Source: SUP05 sp964577715
Lineage (GTDB): Bacteria > Pseudomonadota > Gammaproteobacteria > PS1 > Pseudothioglobaceae
Assembly (NCBI GenBank): GCA_964577715.1
Contig: CAZOAA010000005.1
Coordinates: 1 to 64,000, forward strand
Reading direction: 5' to 3'
DNA: 64,000 nucleotides
Shown here: positions 8,559-15,752 of the stretch, in pieces
Layout: each line of letters starts with the position of its first letter
Position numbering within the stretch: the first letter of the stretch is position 1
Notes under the pieces: generated by a model
What the model saw: only the letters and a program-made list of their open reading frames with translations
The model's database searches: none
Told to the model about the DNA's origin: nothing
Made by a program: the position numbers and the translations under genes

Positions 8559-9827
8559 ATGATAAATAACCAAGCAGTTGATTGTGGCTGTGATGAAATA
8601 CCACAAACACTACTTTCAACTGATGAAGCTTTAGAAATACTAACAAATTCGGTTAGTGCAAACAGCAAAACTCACTTTGTTGCGCTCGATGATGCACTAG
8701 ATCAAATACTAGCAACTGACATTAGTTCAAATATTAATGTGCCAGAGTTTGATAATTCTGCAATGGATGGTTACGCCATCAACCTTAAAGATGAACAAAT
8801 TAATACCCCAGGTGGTCTTGAATTTGAGATTACCGATCGAATCCCCGCAGGGAGTATTGGTAGTGTATTAGAGCCTGGTTATGCAGCGCGTATCTTTACT
8901 GGCGCTCCTGTGCCTGATGGCGCCAATACCGTTATCATGCAAGAAGAATGTGAGGCGATTGAAAATAATTCAAAAATTGAAATTTATCGTCCAATTTCAC
9001 TTAATGAAAATATCAGACCCAAAGGCAATGATATTAAATCAGGCGAGGTAATTTTAAAAACCGGTATAAAACTAAGAGCACAAGATATTGCATTGGCTGC
9101 TTCTGTTGGTGTGAGTAAGATTGAAGTGTTTCAAAAAATCAAAGTAGGTGTTTTTTTTACTGGGGACGAACTCATTGAGCCTGGTAATAAATTAACAGCG
9201 GGAAAAATTTTTAACTCTAATCGTTATTCATTAGTAGCGCTACTTCATAAACTAGGTTGTGAAGTTATTAATCTTGGCAATGTTAAAGACACATTAGATG
9301 AGACTGTCAATGCTCTGAGTACACTACAAAATAAATGTGATTTAATTATGACTACTGGTGGTGTATCAGTTGGCGAAGAAGACCATGTTAAACCAGCTGT
9401 AGAGCAATTAGGTGAGTTAAATCTATGGCGCATTAAAATGAAGCCTGGCAAGCCACTTGCTTTTGGTAATGTGGGCAATTGCCCATTTATTGGCCTACCT
9501 GGAAACCCAGTATCGGCAATGGTAACTTTTCTGCTATTTGCCAGGCCTTTTATTAAAAAAATGCAAGGAGCAGCTTCCTATCTAAATACTCCAATTAAAG
9601 TTAAAGCAAACTTTGATTGGCACAGATCTAAACCCAGACGAGAATTTGTACGCGTACGCCTTGATCACACTACCACCCCTGCTAAGGCTAATCAGTATCC
9701 AAAACAAGGTTCTGATGTTTTATCCTCTATGGTTTGGGCAGATGGCTTGATTGAAATACCTGAAAAAACAACTTTTAAACAAGGTGAGATTTTAAATTTT
9801 TACCCATTAAACGAGATAATGACATGA
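8559..9827 (+). CDS. moeA: Molybdopterin molybdenumtransferase MoeA
   Basis: Inserts molybdate into adenylated molybdopterin. Its 422 residues are typical. FDNSAMDGYAI in the N-terminal half, RIFTGAPVPDGANTV in the middle, and the MoaB/Mog-like domain with MTTGGVSVGEEDHV and GLPGNPVSAMVTF are classic MoeA motifs. It is first in a tight rightward run moeA-moaC-moaA-moaD and overlaps moaC by the four bases ATGA, implying translational coupling. Confidence 0.94.
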   Translation: MINNQAVDCGCDEIPQTLLSTDEALEILTNSVSANSKTHFVALDDALDQILATDISSNINVPEFDNSAMDGYAINLKDEQINTPGGLEFEITDRIPAGSIGSVLEPGYAARIFTGAPVPDGANTVIMQEECEAIENNSKIEIYRPISLNENIRPKGNDIKSGEVILKTGIKLRAQDIALAASVGVSKIEVFQKIKVGVFFTGDELIEPGNKLTAGKIFNSNRYSLVALLHKLGCEVINLGNVKDTLDETVNALSTLQNKCDLIMTTGGVSVGEEDHVKPAVEQLGELNLWRIKMKPGKPLAFGNVGNCPFIGLPGNPVSAMVTFLLFARPFIKKMQGAASYLNTPIKVKANFDWHRSKPRREFVRVRLDHTTTPAKANQYPKQGSDVLSSMVWADGLIEIPEKTTFKQGEILNFYPLNEIMT

Positions 9828-10309
9828 GCGAAAAATTAACCCATATTAATGAAAAGGGCGATGCACAAATGGTTGACGTATCTGATAAACAAATCACCTC
9901 ACGTGAAGCTATAGCAATTGCTACTGTGCTAATGAAAAAAGAAACGCTAGACTTGATTCTATCGGGCACCCATAAAAAAGGTGACGTGTTAGCAGTTGCT
10001 CGTATTGCTGGTATACAAGCTGCCAAAAAATGCTCAGATCTTATTCCACTTTGCCATCCACTGATGCTCTCAAAAGTAACGGTTGAGCTAACACCTAATA
10101 AACAGAATTCAAGTATTGAAATTAAAGCACTGGCTAAACTAGACGGAAAAACTGGCGTTGAGATGGAGGCACTCACAGCAGCAAGTGTTGCTGCACTCAC
10201 TGTTTATGACATGTGCAAGGCTGTTGATCGTTTTATGAAAATTACCGATGTTCAATTACTAGAAAAGAAAGGTGGTAAATCTGGACACTGGAAGCTTGAA
10301 GATGCCTAA
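9824..10309 (+). CDS. moaC: Cyclic pyranopterin monophosphate synthase MoaC
   Basis: Converts the MoaA product to cyclic pyranopterin monophosphate. At 161 residues it matches the family. MVDVSDK near the start, GTHKKGDVLAVARIAGIQAAKK, LIPLCHPL, GVEMEALTAASVAALTVYDMCKAVD and GGKSGHW are diagnostic. Its start overlaps the moeA stop and its 3' end overlaps the moaA start, so the three are likely translated in series. Confidence 0.96.
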   Translation: MSEKLTHINEKGDAQMVDVSDKQITSREAIAIATVLMKKETLDLILSGTHKKGDVLAVARIAGIQAAKKCSDLIPLCHPLMLSKVTVELTPNKQNSSIEIKALAKLDGKTGVEMEALTAASVAALTVYDMCKAVDRFMKITDVQLLEKKGGKSGHWKLEDA

Positions 10310-11297
10310 ACTAATTGATAAATTTTCTCGAGAGATAAACTATATTCGTCTCTCTATTACTGAGCATTGTAATTATCGATGCTTTTACTGTCGTGATGAC
10401 GAACACACGCCTAATTGCAAGCGTGAAGATATTTTAAGTTATGAAGATATCGAAAGAATTATTAGAATTTTTGCGCAATTAGGTATTAGTAAGGTTCGTT
10501 TGACTGGTGGTGAGCCCTTGTTACGCCGCGGTATTGTAAAAATTGCCAGACTTATTAGTAGCATTGATGGTATTAAAGATGTGCCACTTTCAACCAATGG
10601 ACATTTATTGGAAAAGTTTGCAGATAAGCTATTTAGTAATGGTGTTAATAGGGTAAACCTTTCTATTGATTCATTAATACCTGAACGCTTTAAAGAAATT
10701 ACTCGTGGCGGCGATGTTGACGAGGTAATTAAAGGTATTGACGCTGCAATCGCTTCAGGTATGCATCCGGTCAAAATCAATATGGTGGTTATGGGTGGTG
10801 TTAATGACGATGAAATTGAAGAAATGATTGATTTTGCCATTGAAAAAGGCATTGATATTCGCTTTATTGAAACCATGCCAATTGGCTCTGCAGGCATTGA
10901 AGCCGTATCAAAACATTATAGTGAAAAAGATATTTTGGCTAGAATCAACAAACACCTTAAAAATAAAATCACCTCCATTGTTGCCAGAAAAACTGATGGC
11001 CCTGCCAAAAGCTATAAAATCAACAACACTAATACTAGTGTTGGAGTAATTAGCGCGGTATCGAATCATTTTTGTCAAACTTGTAATCGCGTAAGGATTA
11101 CTGCTAAAGGAGATCTTATCCTGTGCCTTGGGCAAGAAGATTCCATCTCTTTAAAAGATGCTGTACGCTCAGATTTAACAGACGATGAAATCAAACAAAT
11201 GATCATTGAGGCAATCAATAAAAAGCCAGAAAAACACGAATTTAATGATTCTATCGATAACATTAGCAACCGACAAATGGCGGAGATTGGCGGATGA
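10302..11297 (+). CDS. moaA: GTP 3',8-cyclase MoaA (radical SAM)
   Basis: Radical-SAM enzyme for the first step of Moco synthesis from GTP. The N-terminal cluster motif is CNYRCFYC (CxxxCxxC); the C-terminal cluster ligands lie in FCQTCNRVRITAKGDLILC. LTGGEPLLRRG is also conserved, and the protein ends MAEIGG with the functional GG tail. The start at 10302 (MPKLIDKFSREINYIRLS, 331 residues) is preferred to the ATG at 10272 because it gives the standard length and a short overlap with moaC. It overlaps moaD by ATGA. Confidence 0.95.
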   Translation: MPKLIDKFSREINYIRLSITEHCNYRCFYCRDDEHTPNCKREDILSYEDIERIIRIFAQLGISKVRLTGGEPLLRRGIVKIARLISSIDGIKDVPLSTNGHLLEKFADKLFSNGVNRVNLSIDSLIPERFKEITRGGDVDEVIKGIDAAIASGMHPVKINMVVMGGVNDDEIEEMIDFAIEKGIDIRFIETMPIGSAGIEAVSKHYSEKDILARINKHLKNKITSIVARKTDGPAKSYKINNTNTSVGVISAVSNHFCQTCNRVRITAKGDLILCLGQEDSISLKDAVRSDLTDDEIKQMIIEAINKKPEKHEFNDSIDNISNRQMAEIGG

Positions 11298-11530
11298 AAA
11301 TTCTATACTTTGCTTCACTGAAAGAAAACCTTAAAACCTCAAGTGAGCAGATTGATCTTCATCCAAATACAACGGTTGAAATACTAAGAGGCTTATTGGC
11401 TAAAAAACATGGTGAACATTATTTTCCAGATAACATTCTTTGTGCGGTTAATCAAGAGATCGCTAAGGATTCAACTATCTTAAATGAATCTGACGAAGTG
11501 GCTTTTTATCCACCTGTTACCGGCGGATAA
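11294..11530 (+). CDS. moaD: Molybdopterin synthase sulfur-carrier subunit MoaD
   Basis: A 78-residue ubiquitin-fold protein starting MKILYFASLKE and ending YPPVTGG. The terminal GG is adenylated and thiocarboxylated to donate sulfur to MoaE. It overlaps moaA by four bases and is last in the moeA run. Together with moaE, mobA and the separately placed mogA, nearly the whole Moco pathway is present in the window. Confidence 0.94.
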   Translation: MKILYFASLKENLKTSSEQIDLHPNTTVEILRGLLAKKHGEHYFPDNILCAVNQEIAKDSTILNESDEVAFYPPVTGG

Positions 11531-11539
11531 AAACCAGTC

Positions 11540-12022
11540 TTACAGATAATCCTCAAACGGATTTTTATCTCTAAAACTTGCAACTGAGATAGCAACTACC
11601 AAAAGAATTAGAGAGTTGAAAAATATCGGAATAACAACAAATATATAGCCAAGCTGATGAATAGCCTCACCGCCAATAATAGCAGTTACCGCTGTTGCAC
11701 CACCCGGTGGGTGCATACATTTTAATAAATGCATCACCACAAGAGCAAGCGGAATAGCAACTGAGGTTGAGAGTAAAGCATCAGAAATTAAGTAATAACA
11801 AGTAACACCCACAATGGCAGAAACTGTATGGCCCCCAATTAAATTCCACGGGTGAGAAACAGGCGCATGAGGCAATCCAAACATAAGCATAGCTGAAGCA
11901 CCAGCAGAAGCAATAATAAGTGGTGAGTCGGTACTTACTAAAATTGCATTAGAGAAAAATCCAGCCATGGCAACCGCAATAAATGCGCCAATAGCTGATA
12001 CAAACAATTCTTTATTATCCAT
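11540..12022 (-). CDS. HPP family integral membrane protein
   Basis: A 160-residue membrane protein with about four or five hydrophobic segments. It contains the family motif KCMHPPGGATAVTAI that names HPP proteins, and GLPHAPVSHPWNLIGGH nearer the N-terminus. Some HPP proteins in cyanobacteria and plant plastids act as nitrite transporters. The position between Moco and nitrate reductase genes fits a role in nitrite movement, but that is inference. It converges with moaD, with nine bases between the stop codons. Confidence 0.85.
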   Translation of the reverse strand: MDNKELFVSAIGAFIAVAMAGFFSNAILVSTDSPLIIASAGASAMLMFGLPHAPVSHPWNLIGGHTVSAIVGVTCYYLISDALLSTSVAIPLALVVMHLLKCMHPPGGATAVTAIIGGEAIHQLGYIFVVIPIFFNSLILLVVAISVASFRDKNPFEDYL

Positions 12023-12070
12023 TCCCCTCCTGTTAATAAGGATATTTATACCTTAATTAACAAGAATTAA

Positions 12071-12253
12071 TTAAGTAAGTGCGTGTGACGCTATTTTTCT
12101 AACGACGAGTCTAAATCCATCTGCAATTAATAAAGTTAGTATCATAATTAAAGATGTTTGAATAGGGTCAGTAATATTGTTACCACTAGCTATCACTAAG
12201 CCTAAAAATAGCCAGAAAAAAGCCCATATAAATTTAGTTAAAAATTGTTTCAT
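12071..12253 (-). CDS. Small two-helix membrane protein, function unknown
   Basis: Sixty residues starting MKQFLTKFIWAFFWLFLGL, with hydrophobic helices at about 8-24 and 33-50 and a basic C-terminus (RLVVRKIASHA). I do not recognise the family. It lies between the terminator-like hairpin after the DsrC-like gene and the HPP gene, on the same strand as both. Its clean membrane topology and lack of overlap with other genes support a real gene. Confidence 0.5.
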   Translation of the reverse strand: MKQFLTKFIWAFFWLFLGLVIASGNNITDPIQTSLIMILTLLIADGFRLVVRKIASHALT

Positions 12254-12270
12254 TGTTTATCAAATAAAAA

Positions 12271-12325
12271 TTTAGCAGGGCAACTCATAACGGGGAGAGA
12301 AGTGCTAAATAATTGCCCTACTAAA
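12271..12325 (-). terminator. Terminator at the end of the narGHJI operon
   Basis: Arms 12313-12325 and 12271-12283 pair at 12 of 13 positions (TTTAGnAGGGCAA). On the minus strand the stem is followed by a U-rich tract (AAATTTTTATTT). It lies immediately after the DsrC-like stop codon, so the nar transcript probably ends here. Confidence 0.65.
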
Positions 12326-12328
12326 GGT

Positions 12329-12664
12329 TTAACCAGTACTCCAGCCTCTTGGACGCTTCATACCGGATACCTTACAGGCTTGTTTTACATACCCATAAGG
12401 GAACATCGTAAATAGCTTGGCTTTAGCGGCTTTTTTATCGACACCAAAATCAGCTACCATTTGTTTAGTAGTATGACGAACATCGGGTGCCACACCATTA
12501 TCATTGTAAAAACTACGCATAAAATCAAAAATTATCCAGTAGTCATCATTAAGTTCAACATTTTCAGATTTGGCCAATTCAAGAGCAACGTCATGATCCC
12601 AATCTTCAGGATGAACTAGATAACCTTCTGGATCTAACTCAATTTCTTTATCATTAATTTTCAT
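12329..12664 (-). CDS. DsrC/TusE-like sulfur-carrier family protein lacking the penultimate cysteine
   Basis: A 111-residue DsrC-family protein: MKINDKEIELDPEGYLVHPEDW at the start, DDYWIIFDFMRSFYNDNG in the middle and the swinging arm QACKVSGMKRPRGW at the end. DsrC carries two arm cysteines 11 residues apart, and TusE keeps only the outer one. Here the inner cysteine (C97) is present, but the outer position (residue 108) is tryptophan, followed by an extra STG. It therefore cannot form the DsrC trisulfide in the usual way. It is downstream of narI and a 62-residue gene, on the same strand as narGHJI. A regulatory or redox role linked to nitrate respiration is speculation. Confidence 0.82.
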   Translation of the reverse strand: MKINDKEIELDPEGYLVHPEDWDHDVALELAKSENVELNDDYWIIFDFMRSFYNDNGVAPDVRHTTKQMVADFGVDKKAAKAKLFTMFPYGYVKQACKVSGMKRPRGWSTG

Positions 12665-12690
12665 TCTTAATAAATTCCTAATACTTATTA

Positions 12691-12726
12691 TTTTTCACTT
12701 AGGTCAAAATTAAACTTGGTGAAAAA
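12691..12726 (-). repeat. Intercistronic inverted repeat before the DsrC-like gene
   Basis: TTTTTCAC at 12691-12698 pairs with GTGAAAAA at 12719-12726. There is no clean U tract after it on the minus strand, so it is more likely a processing or stabilising hairpin than a terminator. Confidence 0.35.
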
Positions 12727-12731
12727 CTAAA

Positions 12732-12920
12732 TTAACAAAAATTTGAAAAGTTATCACTAACTTTTTGTTTGCCATCTTCATAACCAGATTCATACGCATC
12801 GGTTATTCGTTGTTCTTCAATTTCAGGGTTGTTTAGATAACCGGCAATCCAACCTTGGATATAGTTATCATCAACACCCATTTCTTCCATTTTCTGCACA
12901 TTTTCAAAATATTCAGACAT
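12732..12920 (-). CDS. Small acidic protein of the nar operon, function unknown
   Basis: Sixty-two residues starting MSEYFENVQKMEEMGVDDNY, rich in Glu and Asp, with no membrane segment. It includes WIAGYLNNPEIEEQRITDAY and ends in a cysteine (FSNFC). It begins 12 bases after the narI stop, consistent with cotranscription with narGHJI. I do not recognise a family. The tight spacing suggests a real gene, perhaps an accessory to the reductase or the following DsrC-like protein. Confidence 0.55.
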   Translation of the reverse strand: MSEYFENVQKMEEMGVDDNYIQGWIAGYLNNPEIEEQRITDAYESGYEDGKQKVSDNFSNFC

Positions 12921-12931
12921 TACTCTTACCT

Positions 12932-13648
12932 TTAATTAGTTCTTATGCGCTTACGTCTAACGATTTGATATGGGCGCATCAAATATGTCATCGGTACCGA
13001 CCAAACATGCACCAAACGTGTAAATGGAAAGATTAAAAATATTGTCATACCAAATAACATATGTAATTTGTACGTATGTGCAACATCAACAAAGCCTTGT
13101 CCGCCAGCCGCTGTAAGCAAGGATGGATCTACACTTAATGTGGCAATACTCTTAACATAATCAGCTAATTGCAGCATGGTTTGAACATCACCTGATTGTG
13201 CATGATGCATTGAACCAGAGATCGTGTTTAAACCTAAAAACGCCGTTAACAATAACCAAAAGATAACAAAATTATCACGCAGACGGCTAACCGCTTTAAC
13301 GCGCTCATTTGTCATACGACGATAAAACAACAACGCCGCACCAATGGCAGCCATACCACCAAACACAGCGCCTGCATAAATAGCTATATATTGATGCTGA
13401 ACATCAGTTGCAACGAGTTGCCACCAACTATGTGGTAGTAGCATTCCTGCCGCATGTCCAAAGAAAATACCAATAATACCTATATGGAATATGTTGCTGG
13501 CCAAAACCATACCTTTGTTACCCAGTAGTTGCGATGAATCTGCCTTCCAAGTATATTGCTCACGATCATAACGAATCCAACTACCTAAAATAAAAACCAC
13601 ACCTGCAATGTAGGGATAAACTCCAAATAAAAAATTATCTAATGTCAT
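12932..13648 (-). CDS. narI: Respiratory nitrate reductase gamma subunit NarI
   Basis: Membrane cytochrome b subunit that oxidises quinol and passes electrons to NarH. At 238 residues with five hydrophobic segments it matches NarI. FGVYPYIAGVVFILGSWIRYD at the start, FHIGIIGIFFGHAAGM and the C-terminal KLHMLFGMTIFLIFPFTRLVHVWS carry the histidines expected to ligate the two haems. It is fourth in narGHJI, 11 bases after narJ. Confidence 0.95.
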   Translation of the reverse strand: MTLDNFLFGVYPYIAGVVFILGSWIRYDREQYTWKADSSQLLGNKGMVLASNIFHIGIIGIFFGHAAGMLLPHSWWQLVATDVQHQYIAIYAGAVFGGMAAIGAALLFYRRMTNERVKAVSRLRDNFVIFWLLLTAFLGLNTISGSMHHAQSGDVQTMLQLADYVKSIATLSVDPSLLTAAGGQGFVDVAHTYKLHMLFGMTIFLIFPFTRLVHVWSVPMTYLMRPYQIVRRKRIRTN

Positions 13649-13659
13649 ATCTATTCTCC

Positions 13660-14175
13660 TTATGCCGCTTCAGCCAAATAGCTGCGTTTTTCTACCATTC
13701 TAATTAATTTGGCATAAGGGCTTTTAGCCTCATCCAAATTGTCCGCTATAACCTTGATAACTTTCTTAGCATCACCTAAAAACACCCTAGATTCCATTTC
13801 ATCAAGTGTTGCTACATATTCTAAAATAAGTGGCAAGAAATCTGGAATCTCACCATCTTTAACTTCTAGCCCTTCATTTTTAAAATGCTCAGATAAGTCA
13901 ATCAGCGCAGGTCCACGACCGTTGTCATCACCAAAAATATGATGCGTTAGATGCAGATCATGCTCTGGCACCATGTCAAAAGTCTCAACATAAGTTTGTT
14001 GCATTCCAGTTGAAGTGTGAATTCTCATCCAAGAAATAAACTCCATAATGGCTTCTTTCTCACTATCGTCAATCTCACTCGAGTCTTTTACAAACTCAAT
14101 AACCGAATCTAGATTCTCCATAAGTTCATTATCTGGATAATCAATTAGTTTTGATAAAACATTAAATATTTGCAT
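13660..14175 (-). CDS. narJ: Nitrate reductase assembly chaperone NarJ
   Basis: Cytoplasmic chaperone for Mo cofactor insertion into NarG. The 171-residue protein has the TorD-like helical pattern with LSKLIDYPDNEL near the start, GMQQTYVETFDMVPEHDLHLTHHIFGD in the middle and DFLPLILEYVATLD after it. It is shorter than the enterobacterial protein (about 235), mainly at the C-terminus. It lies between narH and narI with about 11-base gaps. Confidence 0.92.
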   Translation of the reverse strand: MQIFNVLSKLIDYPDNELMENLDSVIEFVKDSSEIDDSEKEAIMEFISWMRIHTSTGMQQTYVETFDMVPEHDLHLTHHIFGDDNGRGPALIDLSEHFKNEGLEVKDGEIPDFLPLILEYVATLDEMESRVFLGDAKKVIKVIADNLDEAKSPYAKLIRMVEKRSYLAEAA

Positions 14176-14186
14176 ATCTATTCTCC

Positions 14187-15737
14187 TTAAGCTGATTTAT
14201 GGGGCATATTCTCAACAGGAATAACTGCCTTTTTACGTGGTGTTGGGAATAAGCTAAAGCCTTTTCCACCATCTGGACCGTGTGAGCTGATATTTCCACC
14301 AGAAAAACCATTTTGACCTTGGAATCCATATGGATCCTCATGGCGCATTTCCTCATGAGAGGTTGGAATTACAAAACGATCTTCATAATTAGCAATACCA
14401 AGCATTTGATACATTGCTTCCGCTTGTTCAACACTCAGACCTGCATCTGCTAATACATCGGCACCATCTGTGCCTTCCACAGCTTTGAAGCGTTGATGTG
14501 CGCGCATTGCTAAGAGTTTACTCATTGAGCTCATAATTGGCTTTTCATCACCTGCTGTAAACATATTAGCCAAATACTTAGCTGGGAATCTCATTGCATC
14601 TACTGTTGGAATAACACCATTTGATGTTTCAACATTACCCTTATCAATTTGACTCTGAACTGGAGACAATGGTGGAACATACCACATCATTGGCAATGTT
14701 CTATACTCAGGGTGAATTGGGAAAGCAATCTTCCAATCCATCACCATTTTATAAACTGGTGAGTTCTGAGCTGCATCAATCCATGATTGAGGTATGCCAT
14801 CTTCTAAAGCTTGTTTAATTACTGCTGGATCGTTTGGATCCATAAATACATCTAGGTGTTCTTGGTATAGGTCTGTTTCGCTTGGTGTTGCAGCACTACC
14901 GCCAATCTTGTCAGCATCATAAAGCATAACGCCTACATAACGAATACGACCAACACACGACTCTGCACAAGCCATTGGCAGGCCTGATTCAATACGTGGG
15001 TAACAACCAATACATTTTTCTGACTTACCAGACTCCCAGTTGTAATAAACTTTCTTGTATGGGCAACCTGTGACACACATTCTCCAACCACGACACTTGT
15101 CTTGGTCGACTAATACAATACCATCTTCCTCACGCTTGTAAATTGCACCAGATGGGCAAGAAGCTAAACATGAAGGGTTTAGACAATGGTTACATAAGCG
15201 TGGAAGATACATATGGAATGTATTTTCAAACTCTTTGTACATTTCTTTTTCGATGTTCTTAAAGTTAGTATCTTTAGAACGTTTTTCAAACTCACCAGCA
15301 AGATCATCTTCCCAGTTAGGTCCCCACTCAATCTTGTCCATATCTTTTCCTGTGATTTGCGACACCGGACGTGCTGTTGGTGTTGCTTCAACCAATGGAG
15401 AAGATTGCAGTTTATGATATTTATAATCAAATGGCTCGTAGTAGTCATCAATCTCAGGCATATCCGGATTAGCAAAGATATTCATCAATTTGCTCATACG
15501 CCCGCCGGCATTAAGCTCTAACTTATTGTTAACAACTTTCCAGCCACCTTTCCACTTGCTTTGATCTTCCCAATTTTTAGGGAAACCAATACCAGGCTTA
15601 GATTCAACATTGTTAAACCAAGCATACTCAACACCTTTACGATTAGTCCAAATATTTTTACAAGTAACCGAACAAGTGTGGCAACCAATACATTTGTCTA
15701 GGTTTAGAACCATAGATATTTGTGCTCTTATTTTCAT
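14187..15737 (-). CDS. narH: Respiratory nitrate reductase beta subunit NarH
   Basis: Iron-sulfur electron-transfer subunit. The 516 residues carry four cysteine groups: CIGCHTCSVTCKN at the N-terminus, CNHCLNPSCLASCPSG, CRGWRMCVTGCPYKK, and CIGCYPRIESGLPMACAESC. The Trp in CRGWRMC replaces one cysteine, as expected for the [3Fe-4S] cluster of NarH. It follows narG by 15 bases and precedes narJ by 11. Confidence 0.97.
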   Translation of the reverse strand: MKIRAQISMVLNLDKCIGCHTCSVTCKNIWTNRKGVEYAWFNNVESKPGIGFPKNWEDQSKWKGGWKVVNNKLELNAGGRMSKLMNIFANPDMPEIDDYYEPFDYKYHKLQSSPLVEATPTARPVSQITGKDMDKIEWGPNWEDDLAGEFEKRSKDTNFKNIEKEMYKEFENTFHMYLPRLCNHCLNPSCLASCPSGAIYKREEDGIVLVDQDKCRGWRMCVTGCPYKKVYYNWESGKSEKCIGCYPRIESGLPMACAESCVGRIRYVGVMLYDADKIGGSAATPSETDLYQEHLDVFMDPNDPAVIKQALEDGIPQSWIDAAQNSPVYKMVMDWKIAFPIHPEYRTLPMMWYVPPLSPVQSQIDKGNVETSNGVIPTVDAMRFPAKYLANMFTAGDEKPIMSSMSKLLAMRAHQRFKAVEGTDGADVLADAGLSVEQAEAMYQMLGIANYEDRFVIPTSHEEMRHEDPYGFQGQNGFSGGNISSHGPDGGKGFSLFPTPRKKAVIPVENMPHKSA

Positions 15738-15752
15738 CTCTCTTCTCCTAGA

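Noticed and set aside
10439..10897. 152-codon minus-strand ORF inside moaA
   Set aside because: Shadow of the conserved MoaA coding frame, with a Ser/Ile/Pro-rich translation and no promoter.
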